A stretch of 41,087 bases of DNA from an uncultured Porphyromonadaceae bacterium (GTDB lineage Bacteria; Bacteroidota; Bacteroidia; Bacteroidales; Muribaculaceae): positions 1 through 41,087 of the forward strand of contig CAMWXI010000004.1 of assembly GCA_947178175.1 (NCBI GenBank), written 5' to 3'. A program made the translations under genes and the position numbers. Positions 8,623 through 16,736 of the stretch are shown piece after piece (the stretch's first letter is position 1; each line of letters opens with the position of its first letter). The notes below the pieces were generated by a model. That model searched no databases, was not told where the DNA came from, and was given only the letters and a program-made list of their open reading frames with translations.

Positions 8623-10476
8623 ATGAATGAACGTCAGTTGGAGACCCTTAACGCAAGATGTAATATCATGCCTTTGGGTCAGATAAAAAAATATATAGCT
8701 TCCGGTCAGGTTACCCTCAATGAATTGACTGCATTGAAAGAGGAGCGTCGCAGGGAACTTGAACGTATGTTGAACGATATGCCCAATCCGGAGGAGACCG
8801 GTCAATGGGGGAGAATTCAGGACTCTTTGCCGCGTATTGAAGACAGCATGGAGGGAATATCCGACATATTATCCCGTTTAGACGAATATATAGTTAGATG
8901 GAAAGATTCGCGCCCCAACGGAAATCATCTGGAAGAGGCTATGAGGTTGCGGGAAGACTATGAGATAAAACTCCGGAAGAAATCTCAGGCGGAGGAAGAA
9001 GCGGATTGGGAAAGAGTCTGGAATGAATTTGACGGAAGTACCGAAGCCCTTCTCAGTCATAGAGACCGTTATCCATATTCAGCCTATATGGAAGATATAG
9101 ATGACGGTGTGTGGAATAATCTGGTGATGAGCAAGGGATTGTCTGGAGCCTGTGAAGATTATATCCGGGAATTTCCTGACGGACTTCATGTGAAAGAGGT
9201 GGAGGATATCAGGAAAGCGGCAGAAGAATGGGAGGATGTCAAATATTACAGGGAATGTGCGGAGGTGAAGGAATATATCTCGAATCACTCCGGTTCCCCG
9301 TTTCTGCATGAAGCGGAGGAATTGCTCAATGAGCTGAAGAGGGAGGAGATAGAGAAGATGAAGGGGCAGGCCTCAGCCTATGAGTCATCCTATCTTTTGC
9401 GACTGGTTGACAGCGGTGTTTTCTCGGAACGCGAGTTAGTGGTCCAGGGAGTGATAGAACGTGGAGATATTCAGAATATCCGCAATATAGAGGAAACGCG
9501 CCGCACCCTTCCCGATATTCTTACCGAGATAGCAAACTGCCGGAAGGAGTGTCTTGCAGATGCAACAGATGTTTTTTTCTTTGGAATCCCGTCAACGGGG
9601 AAAAGCTGTATATTGATGGGACTGACAGGAACCGATACCCTGAACTATAATGCAGTGAAGGGAGGGGGTCCGTATGCGGCGGCGCTTAATCAATATCTTG
9701 TCGGAGGAATCACTGTCGGTCAGACTCCGGGCGATTTCATAGCGACAATACCGGCGGAGATAGTGCTTGAGGATTCTGTGCATCCTCTGAATCTCGTGGA
9801 AATGTCGGGAGAGGAGTTTGCTTTCAAGCTTGCAGGAAACGAGGAGGGTAAGGTCAGCTTCGAGGATATGGGAACCGGCGCTTCACAGCTTCTGCGTAAT
9901 TCCAACCGGAAGGTGTTTTTTATAATCATCGACCCGACAACGATGACAATATCGTTCAATCATGATGTGCCGGAAAGAGATGCCGACGGGAATGTAAAGC
10001 TTAATGCCGACGGGAATCCCATTATGATGATTCGCAAGTTTAATATCAATCAGAGAATCACACTCAAGAAGCTGGTGGATGTGCTGATGGATCCGGACAA
10101 TAAGGATGTAATGGAGAAGGTTGATGCCATCAACTTCATTGTCACCAAGGCGGATGTGTTAGACAGGAATCAGAATGGGAACGACAGGGAGAGCGAGGCA
10201 TATGAGCGCTTTGTAACCAATTTCGGACAGGAGCTTAAAAGGTTGATAAAGTTCTGTGCGGCAAACGGGATCAATATCACTTCAGATACCAAGACTAACG
10301 GTCATCCACGACTCTACACATTCAGTCTCGGACGTTTTAAGGTCGGTGGATTTTTCACATACGACTCATATGATTCCGAGAAACTCGTGCAGGTCATAAA
10401 GGAGAATACAGTCTCCGAGAAAGATGAGAATTGGTGGGGTAAGTTCCTCGGAATGTTAAACAGACCCTTGTTCTGA
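8623..10476 (+). CDS. P-loop GTPase with helical-repeat N-terminus
   Basis: A 617-residue protein. The C-terminal half is a GTPase-like domain: G1 GIPSTGKS at 321-328 and a G4-type TKAD at 508-511. The expected DxxG of switch II is replaced by VEMSGEE near 392-398. The first 300 residues are helical and charged, with repeated units of the type Y(I/L)xxxPxxxxxxEx, which suggest a TPR-like protein-interaction surface. There is no membrane segment. It is unrelated in detail to the SrfC-like protein of the same operon, so the locus encodes two different GTPases. The lost G3 Asp suggests altered hydrolysis or a partner-activated switch; that is inference. A GTPase-like fold is well supported, exact family not assigned. 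Confidence 0.62.
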   Translation: MNERQLETLNARCNIMPLGQIKKYIASGQVTLNELTALKEERRRELERMLNDMPNPEETGQWGRIQDSLPRIEDSMEGISDILSRLDEYIVRWKDSRPNGNHLEEAMRLREDYEIKLRKKSQAEEEADWERVWNEFDGSTEALLSHRDRYPYSAYMEDIDDGVWNNLVMSKGLSGACEDYIREFPDGLHVKEVEDIRKAAEEWEDVKYYRECAEVKEYISNHSGSPFLHEAEELLNELKREEIEKMKGQASAYESSYLLRLVDSGVFSERELVVQGVIERGDIQNIRNIEETRRTLPDILTEIANCRKECLADATDVFFFGIPSTGKSCILMGLTGTDTLNYNAVKGGGPYAAALNQYLVGGITVGQTPGDFIATIPAEIVLEDSVHPLNLVEMSGEEFAFKLAGNEEGKVSFEDMGTGASQLLRNSNRKVFFIIIDPTTMTISFNHDVPERDADGNVKLNADGNPIMMIRKFNINQRITLKKLVDVLMDPDNKDVMEKVDAINFIVTKADVLDRNQNGNDRESEAYERFVTNFGQELKRLIKFCAANGINITSDTKTNGHPRLYTFSLGRFKVGGFFTYDSYDSEKLVQVIKENTVSEKDENWWGKFLGMLNRPLF

Positions 10477-10509
10477 TAAAATAATATTAAAAAGAAAAAC
10501 AGGAAGAAG

Positions 10510-12342
10510 ATGAAAGTTCCTTTGATGAGATATGGCAATCCTCAGTCACAGGCCGGATATACCTCACTTTTCTATATAAATAATCCCCAATTTACGGCAC
10601 CGTTGAATTTGTCGCCGGGAGGAATGGGAAATAATGAATATTATTTTCAGGTCAGCATAAGCAAGGGCTACACTAATATTGTGTTGATAGAGAATAATGT
10701 GAGGAGTGAGGGTGCCGCGCGTATGGGTGTGTTGAAGATAGCCACTGCCTTTCCGGTGGGATATAAGCTTGCGGATAACAAGAGTCCGTATGATTTGCTG
10801 AAGGATGTCAGGGATGTATTTGTCAGTAAATATATGGAACCGCTTCGCGGAGTGCCGGGCCATCGTTTTCTCAAGGAGTTCCCCGGTCCGGAGGCATTGA
10901 TAGAGGCAGTGGACAGGTATTCGTTGGTGGAAGCGGGAATCCCCCACAGAGTGATGGAGGGAAGAGAGTCTGTTTTTCTTCGTACGGACAGAATCAGAGA
11001 GTTTCTCAGGGATTTTCAGTATCCTGAACTCACAGGATATAAAGACGTTATAGTGGCGGCCGAGGGGGATTATATGCCACGTATAGAATTACAGGAGATT
11101 CCGCGCAGACCAAAATGGCGTCTTTCGGTCAATGGCATTGCTCAGAAGTGGCCCTCACATGTGAGAGATCCGTTTATGGAAATCGTGGAGGTGAGTAAAG
11201 AGTCAGGTTCCCCTTATTATACATATTCTGCTGTCACTGTGAATTTGAGAAGTCTTCTGGAAAATGGAGGCAACGATAAGGTAAAGGTGGACACCACTAC
11301 AGAAACTGTGTGTGTCACACTTGAGAAAATACCGGTGGAGAGAAAACTTCGCCTTCGGTTTAGGGGGGAAGGGAGCCGTGAAACCCTGATGCGCGGATTG
11401 CACTTTAATTTGGAAAAACGTGAGATTTATCCCGACAGGGATGGAAATCTTCGTCTTAACGGTACGGATATTGATAAGCCCGTGAGAGTTAAATATGAGG
11501 GAAAAGATTATAAAATAGAGAGCGAAACGGTGGGGGATGAAATAGTCATAACCTCCACGCGCAGGAATTCCAGGAGTAAGTCAAAACGCTTCATATCCGA
11601 TTATAATACGTCAGGAGGAGATGGAGGAAACAATATTTCCGGGAATGGCTGGGGAAGTATAGGCAGAGAGGGCGCCGGAAGAGAAGAGAACTCCGGTATA
11701 TCAGATTTTTGGCAACATCCGGCAGTTCTCGGTGGAGTAATCTTTGTGGCTCTCATTATCGGATATGTTATAGGTTGTTTCTTCCCGTTTACATCCTTTT
11801 TCAAGGGGGAGAAAGAGGAGGCTGCCGAAGTTGTAGCGGTGGAAGATTCTCTTAATAAGGAAGAACAGGATTATGAAGTTAAGGAGGAGGTATGGTTTTC
11901 CACTGCTGAGGGATGGGAGGAGATACGCAACCTTCTGAAGCGGGACAATCTGAGTTTTGATGTTGTGAATAAGACCGCCGACCGAATCTCATCCCTCAGA
12001 CGAGACACGACAGAGCTGGCAAAGGCAGCGCTGGATGAGAATAAAGAGTTGGTGGACAGTGTTATGGGCTATAAAGCTGTGGTGGATGCGCTGGTCAATG
12101 GAGAAGTAGGCACTATCAAAAAGAGTGAGAAATTTCTCAATCCGAATCACAAATGGATGGTTTGGGAGATTCACACCGGCTGGAGGGACAGTAATGGAGA
12201 ACATTACTATTACAAAGAGGGGTGTGACATAGCAACCAGGGAATTCAAGGATAAGGCAGGTGCTTATAAGAGTTTCAAGGAGCTGGAAACCCTTCACTTG
12301 GGAAAGAAGGAGAACAAGGATGACACTCGACTTAAAAAATAA
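10510..12342 (+). CDS. single-span operon protein of unknown family (central membrane anchor)
   Basis: 610 residues. The N-terminal 380 or so residues look like a folded mixed alpha/beta domain without signal peptide, then comes a Gly/Asn/Ser-rich linker (about 355-400), one hydrophobic span (about 404-425), an acidic stretch and a helical C-terminal domain (about 460-610). The large N-terminal domain is therefore most likely cytoplasmic and the C-terminal part periplasmic. It directly follows the GTPase gene, so a GTPase-partner role is possible. It could be a distant relative of the GTPase-associated proteins (GAP1-N type) of bacterial conflict systems, but I cannot show that from sequence alone. 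The start follows an AAAAAGAAAAACAGGA leader. Confidence 0.55.
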   Translation: MKVPLMRYGNPQSQAGYTSLFYINNPQFTAPLNLSPGGMGNNEYYFQVSISKGYTNIVLIENNVRSEGAARMGVLKIATAFPVGYKLADNKSPYDLLKDVRDVFVSKYMEPLRGVPGHRFLKEFPGPEALIEAVDRYSLVEAGIPHRVMEGRESVFLRTDRIREFLRDFQYPELTGYKDVIVAAEGDYMPRIELQEIPRRPKWRLSVNGIAQKWPSHVRDPFMEIVEVSKESGSPYYTYSAVTVNLRSLLENGGNDKVKVDTTTETVCVTLEKIPVERKLRLRFRGEGSRETLMRGLHFNLEKREIYPDRDGNLRLNGTDIDKPVRVKYEGKDYKIESETVGDEIVITSTRRNSRSKSKRFISDYNTSGGDGGNNISGNGWGSIGREGAGREENSGISDFWQHPAVLGGVIFVALIIGYVIGCFFPFTSFFKGEKEEAAEVVAVEDSLNKEEQDYEVKEEVWFSTAEGWEEIRNLLKRDNLSFDVVNKTADRISSLRRDTTELAKAALDENKELVDSVMGYKAVVDALVNGEVGTIKKSEKFLNPNHKWMVWEIHTGWRDSNGEHYYYKEGCDIATREFKDKAGAYKSFKELETLHLGKKENKDDTRLKK

Positions 12343-12356
12343 TAAAAAGAACAGAG

Positions 12357-13202
12357 ATGAAGGTTGTTAAGTTGATAATCATCGCACTGGGAATTTTGGT
12401 TTTAATCGGTGTGGTTTTTATGGTTAAGGATATGGTGACTCCTAAGCTGAATCCGGAGCACCGGCAGCATGTCAAGGAGCTGCAGGAGGGTATAGAGCAA
12501 TTCTGGAGTAAGTCACCCGGATGGAATGGGAATCAGTTTGAAGACGATTTAAGTGGTATCCGGTCAGCTTTAAACAATCAGTTCATCTCAGAGGAAGAAG
12601 CCGGTGTGTGTGAAAATCAGCTTGGAGAGCTTGCCCTGCGGGCTACTTGTGAAGCACTTGACCGTTTATATGCCAATCCGGATTGCAGAATTTCGGAGGT
12701 AAAGAAAGAGTATGACGGAATTCTCAGGATAGAGAAGATGGAAGGGTTTGCCGGTGATAGCGACATTCATACTCAGCAGGAGATATTTAAACTTTACAAC
12801 GATGCTTTGCAGTTTAAAAAGAAGGGACTGTCGGCATCTCCCGGTTTCTCATTTCCTGATAAGTGGAATAATTTCGCCGAGTTAGTGTCGAATTATAGGT
12901 CACAGGCCTCAAGTATCCGTAATAATGAATATTGGATTCGTCTGAGCGATATCAGGGAGATAAACGGTCCGGTGGAGGAATCGGCGGTAGAGGCAAGGAT
13001 TCAGAAGGCCCGATCAGCATTTGCATCTGCTCTTGCAGAGCAGATAGAAAGGTCTTACTCCGGGAGAAGCCGCACAGTGGAGAATAAGCGCTTACTACAT
13101 TCGGCGATTGTGAAATATCAGAATCAGTTTCCCGCCAACCCCGGTCTGGATGGTTTTGAGCAGGATTTCATGTTGGAAACGGATGAGGGAATTTTTGACT
13201 AA
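12357..13202 (+). CDS. N-terminally anchored helical protein of unknown family
   Basis: 281 residues. One hydrophobic segment at about 4-24 is followed by a wholly helical, charged domain with several Trp residues. The short basic N-terminus suggests the anchor stays uncleaved with the helical domain outside the cytoplasm, though a cleaved signal cannot be excluded. The gene is 14 bases after its neighbour and preceded by an A-rich AAAAAGAACAGAG leader. No recognised family or active-site motif. The context suggests a structural component of a membrane complex. Confidence 0.5.
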   Translation: MKVVKLIIIALGILVLIGVVFMVKDMVTPKLNPEHRQHVKELQEGIEQFWSKSPGWNGNQFEDDLSGIRSALNNQFISEEEAGVCENQLGELALRATCEALDRLYANPDCRISEVKKEYDGILRIEKMEGFAGDSDIHTQQEIFKLYNDALQFKKKGLSASPGFSFPDKWNNFAELVSNYRSQASSIRNNEYWIRLSDIREINGPVEESAVEARIQKARSAFASALAEQIERSYSGRSRTVENKRLLHSAIVKYQNQFPANPGLDGFEQDFMLETDEGIFD

Positions 13203-13208
13203 AGGATT

Positions 13209-14492
13209 ATGGCAAAGGTAAAACAGGCGTCAATCAAGGAGATACATTGGAAGATACCGACCTGGAATCAGGGAGAGGGTGCCAATTCCCGGCTTCAGGG
13301 ATTGCTGGGATCTGACTCACGATATTTTGCCCGGGTCAGTGTAGGCCCGACAGCGGTTTTCTGGAATCATCCCCGTCCGGGATGGAAAGCACTTTCGCAG
13401 GCTCCGGACTATGAGAGAGGAGCTGTGGAAGCGGAGTTGCTCAAAGTCAGTAAACTGTTGACGGAGAAAGCCGGGAAATATGGTGAGATGCTGCTTACCC
13501 GCCCTAATGATGATTATGTGTTTTATCAGATTTCGCCGGAAGGGTGTGTGGAAATTCTGTTTTCAGGGTGGGGCTATGATAATTATAAGAAAGCTACCGG
13601 ACGGGCGTTCGTAGACAAGAGGGTGCAGCCGTCAACCGGTGAGGCACGCCTTTTGTTTCTGCACGACGGCAGCCCCGTAGGGTATCGTGATTTTGAGGTT
13701 CATCTCCCTGGCGGAAGAGTCAATATCCTTCAGACTGATGGAGATGGTGTCTATCGTCTGCCGAGTGTGGTGGTGGGAAAAACTCTTCATGTTAAGGATA
13801 TTCCGACAGCGAGGGAATTTGACCTGACATGGAAAAAGGGGGAGACAGACTATCCCTTGGATGTGACACGCAAAGCTACGTTGTGTGTGACAGTCAGAGA
13901 AAACGGAGAGCCGACGGATACTTATCCAGTAAGAGCAGTGATAAACGATAAGATCTATCCTGTCTCACTCTTTAATGGAGAGGGTGAGATTCAGGTTGCC
14001 GTGTTGGATTCCGATGAGATAAGGGTGGAATGCAATGAAGAGATGCAGGTCCTGACAATTCCATATGGGGAAGAAAGGAGGACTATAGAGTTTGACTTCA
14101 CAAAAGAACGGGAAGTTCCTCCCTTACCCTCAAAGTATATAACGGTTACGGTCTTCAATAAAGATGATAAGCCAATGTCAGGTGCAAAAATTGTGTTGCG
14201 ATCAAATGAGAGTGTAGTCGAGGGGATGCTCGACGGCTCTGGAAAGATTCGATTTAAGGAAGAATCGTTCAAGCCGGGCAATCCGATTAATACTACCATA
14301 GTTTCATCAGAGACAACATATCCAGAACTGACCTGGTGTATTGATGAAGGGGAGTATGAGTATCTTCTGAAAGAGGAAACTGATGAAAAGAGGAGTATAT
14401 GGAAAACCCTCTGCATGATAGTGGGAATAATGGCTCTCACTGCACTGGCGGGGTTGATTCTAAGGTTTTTAATTCCGATGTTAATATATTGA
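13209..14492 (+). CDS. tail-anchored protein with beta-sandwich repeats
   Basis: 427 residues. An N-terminal domain (about 1-130) of unknown type is followed by about three beta-rich modules (about 135-210, 215-300, 305-390) with patterns such as DGDGVYRLP and MLDGSGKIRF, typical of Ig-like or CarboxypepD_reg/CNA-B-like beta-sandwiches. A single hydrophobic segment ends the protein (about 397-427), as in tail-anchored proteins. With no signal peptide, the beta modules should be cytoplasmic unless an unusual export route is used; that is odd, since such domains are usually extracellular. Starts 6 bases after the previous stop. Family unknown. Confidence 0.5.
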   Translation: MAKVKQASIKEIHWKIPTWNQGEGANSRLQGLLGSDSRYFARVSVGPTAVFWNHPRPGWKALSQAPDYERGAVEAELLKVSKLLTEKAGKYGEMLLTRPNDDYVFYQISPEGCVEILFSGWGYDNYKKATGRAFVDKRVQPSTGEARLLFLHDGSPVGYRDFEVHLPGGRVNILQTDGDGVYRLPSVVVGKTLHVKDIPTAREFDLTWKKGETDYPLDVTRKATLCVTVRENGEPTDTYPVRAVINDKIYPVSLFNGEGEIQVAVLDSDEIRVECNEEMQVLTIPYGEERRTIEFDFTKEREVPPLPSKYITVTVFNKDDKPMSGAKIVLRSNESVVEGMLDGSGKIRFKEESFKPGNPINTTIVSSETTYPELTWCIDEGEYEYLLKEETDEKRSIWKTLCMIVGIMALTALAGLILRFLIPMLIY

Positions 14493-14499
14493 GAAAGAG

Positions 14500-14763
14500 A
14501 TGTTGGCGTTGATATATATTTTTTTATTACTGAACCTGATCAGCTGGATGCTTGTGGGATATAACAAGCATTTGCAAATCTATGGACGCGACCGTTCAAA
14601 TGAAGTGTGGATAATGATTTTAAGCATAGTATTAGGCTCGTTCGGAGCGTTATGCGGGATGGTTCAGTTCAGGAATGAGCTGACACGCAGCGTGGGGAGG
14701 TGGATAGCAGTTTTGGCATGTGTTCAGGTTTTTTTATTGGCAATTATTATTTATCTTACGTAA
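14500..14763 (+). CDS. DUF1294-like small membrane protein
   Basis: 87 residues with three hydrophobic stretches. The centre matches the DUF1294 pattern: a GYNK box near residues 19-22 (usually YDK), an R-x-x-E (about 33-36), then LGSFGALCGMVQFRNEL, corresponding to the family's GGxxGAxxGMxxFRHKT with the basic His-Lys changed to Asn-Glu. DUF1294 proteins are small inner-membrane proteins of unknown role. Starts 7 bases after the previous stop, in the same operon. The divergent motif suggests an operon-specific variant. Confidence 0.55.
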   Translation: MLALIYIFLLLNLISWMLVGYNKHLQIYGRDRSNEVWIMILSIVLGSFGALCGMVQFRNELTRSVGRWIAVLACVQVFLLAIIIYLT

Positions 14764-14776
14764 ATAAGGACGAGGA

Positions 14777-15448
14777 ATGAAAGCGCAAAAGCGGGTCTTG
14801 ACAGGGATTTATGCCGGATTGATATTACTGTTGTTGCTACTGTCGTTGCATAGATGTGACGGAGGATGCAGCCGCAGTGATAGAGGTGTTGAAGAGTATG
14901 AGGATGTAGATAATGTAAATGAAGACAGTGTCGATTCTACAGTTGAGAATGAGGTGGAGGTGCCGGATACGTTGCCCGGAGAGAGCGGGAATTTGCGGGT
15001 GGCTTTGTTGTGGGATCATCCCGGCGACATGGATCTGCACGTGGTCCAACCCAACGGGAGATGTGTGGACTTTGCACGTATGAGAGACAGACAGACCGGA
15101 GGCCGTAAGGATATCGACAATGTGTTCGGAGGCCGGGGAAGTGCTGAGAATATCTATTGGGAGAAGCCCGGTAATGGAGAATATGAGATATTTTTGAATT
15201 ATTATCCCCATCCGGAGCGCTCTTCGTCAGATAGCGAGGGAACGTGTCTGGTGATTGTGGAATGGAAGGATGACCGGGGGCATGAACAGGAAAAGAAATT
15301 TAAGGTTCAGATGACTCATGCCGGACAATGGTCGGCTATCACTAAAATGAAATATACTGACGGAAAGGTGATTTTTGAAAAAGGAAGCAGAAGGTGTCCT
15401 GAAAAGGAGGAATGTGACGGAAGAAGAAAAGCTGATCAGCCGATATAA
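14777..15448 (+). CDS. membrane-anchored DUF2135/YfaP-like protein
   Basis: 223 residues: a short basic N-terminus, a Leu-rich hydrophobic segment (about 10-26), an acidic linker, and a beta domain (about 70-200). The beta domain shows the series LLWDHPGDMDLHVVQPNG, a DNVFGG segment, ENIYW and GEYEIFLNYY, as in the DUF2135/YfaP family. The Asp-rich loop may bind metal. The Cys residues after the hydrophobic segment (HRCDGGC) do not form a clean lipobox, so it is better read as an anchored periplasmic protein. Last gene of the operon, 13 bases after its neighbour. Function unknown. Confidence 0.58.
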   Translation: MKAQKRVLTGIYAGLILLLLLLSLHRCDGGCSRSDRGVEEYEDVDNVNEDSVDSTVENEVEVPDTLPGESGNLRVALLWDHPGDMDLHVVQPNGRCVDFARMRDRQTGGRKDIDNVFGGRGSAENIYWEKPGNGEYEIFLNYYPHPERSSSDSEGTCLVIVEWKDDRGHEQEKKFKVQMTHAGQWSAITKMKYTDGKVIFEKGSRRCPEKEECDGRRKADQPI

Positions 15449-15484
15449 AATCGTAACAAAAACAGGTAAAACCTTAAGGAATAG

Positions 15485-15516
15485 TTTGCATTTTAAGTGA
15501 AGAATTGTTAAATTTG
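15485..15516 (+). promoter_or_regulatory. sigma-ABfr promoter of the YeiH-type exporter gene
   Basis: TTTG at 15485-15488 and TAAATTTG at 15509-15516, separated by exactly 20 bases: a full match to the Bacteroidetes -33/-7 consensus. The start of transcription would fall near 15523, giving a leader of about 100 bases before the ATG at 15622. It marks the end of the srf-like operon's exclusive transcription. Confidence 0.75.
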
Positions 15517-15621
15517 CTTGTTATAAATAGTGCAGATGGCATATAGTCAGGAACTGAAATTTATAAGTTGTTGAGTCTCCTGAAATTTGATGAGAACAGG
15601 TTCTCTATAAACTTAAGAATT

Positions 15622-16665
15622 ATGAACAAGAAAGAAGCGGGGAAAGTGAAAGAACTACTCCCTCTTAATACAAGAAAGACACTATATTGGATTTTTCTGG
15701 TGCTGATGGCCATTCCTTACGATATGATTTTCGGTGAGGAATACCAGATAATAACTCCACCTGTAGCATTATTCACCGGTTTGGTGTTTGCCTTCATTTT
15801 CGGAGTGCCATGTCCCGGATTTAACAAGAAACTCTCAAAGTATCTTCTTCAGGCCTCAGTTGTAGGTCTTGGTTTCGGGATGAATCTACAGCGGTCACTT
15901 CAGTCGGGAGCAGACGGCATGCTCTTTACCATCATATCGGTGATTGGAGTGATGTTTTTCGGAATCCTTTTGGGTAAATATATGAAGATAGATGGTCGCA
16001 CGTCTTATCTGATATCTTCCGGCACTGCTATTTGTGGAGGGTCTGCAATAGCAGCCGTAGGGGGTGTCATGAAGGCGAATGAGAATGAGATGGCAGTGTC
16101 ATTGGGAGTAATCTTCATACTGAATGCGATAGCCCTCTTTATCTTCCCGCCGTTAGGCCATTTCTTCAATCTCACTCAGGAGCAGTTCGGCACATGGGCC
16201 GCTATTGCTATTCATGACACAAGTTCAGTGGTGGGAGCCGGTGAGGCATACGGCGCGCGCGCCTGTGAATTGGCGACCCTCATAAAATGTACCCGCGCTC
16301 TCTGGATAATTCCTCTTGCATTTTTCACAATGTGGTATTATGGTCGGTCAAAGCGCAAAGGAACTGAATCTCAACAAGAGGGGAAGGCAAAAGTGAATAT
16401 TCCGTGGTTTATTCTCCTTTTTGTAGTGGCTATGATAATATATAGCTATACTCCGGAATCAGCAATGGGAGTGATGGGTCCGGTGTATGAAATAATAGTT
16501 AAGATGGCAAAGAAAGCCTTGATCGTGGTGCTGTTTGCCATCGGGGCCGGATTGAGCCTTAAGGTAGTTAAGCAGGTCGGTGTTCGCCCGCTGATCCAGG
16601 CGCTGACACTCTGGATGCTGATTGGGGCCACCAGTCTCTATGTGGTGATGCTCACAGTGGCTTAA
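15622..16665 (+). CDS. yeiH: YeiH/UPF0324-family putative exporter
   Basis: 347 residues from the ATG at 15622; a longer in-frame start at 15568 would add a non-hydrophobic 18-residue tail and is less likely. About ten hydrophobic segments, with the family landmarks PCPGFNKKLSKYLLQASVVG near residues 55-75, SSGTAICGGSAIAA near 130-145, and HDTSSVVGAG near 195-205. This matches the UPF0324/YeiH family (PF03601), often described as putative sulfate exporters. It has its own consensus promoter and is followed by a UbiA-like gene 71 bases on. Family identity is firm; the transported substrate is not proven. Confidence 0.85.
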   Translation: MNKKEAGKVKELLPLNTRKTLYWIFLVLMAIPYDMIFGEEYQIITPPVALFTGLVFAFIFGVPCPGFNKKLSKYLLQASVVGLGFGMNLQRSLQSGADGMLFTIISVIGVMFFGILLGKYMKIDGRTSYLISSGTAICGGSAIAAVGGVMKANENEMAVSLGVIFILNAIALFIFPPLGHFFNLTQEQFGTWAAIAIHDTSSVVGAGEAYGARACELATLIKCTRALWIIPLAFFTMWYYGRSKRKGTESQQEGKAKVNIPWFILLFVVAMIIYSYTPESAMGVMGPVYEIIVKMAKKALIVVLFAIGAGLSLKVVKQVGVRPLIQALTLWMLIGATSLYVVMLTVA

Positions 16666-16736
16666 AATACCCTTGATGCATATTAAAGTACAAATCTGAA
16701 TATCTTTTTTTTTCGTTTTCTCTTAAGACTTAATAT

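Noticed and set aside
6-15448. Type VI secretion or phage-tail-like system
   Set aside because: No sheath, tube, baseplate, VgrG or TssB/C-like proteins are present; the operon has NTPases, a protease and membrane proteins instead.
15568-15621. 18-residue N-terminal extension of the YeiH-type protein
   Set aside because: The ATG at 15622 fits the family start and the extension resembles no part of it.
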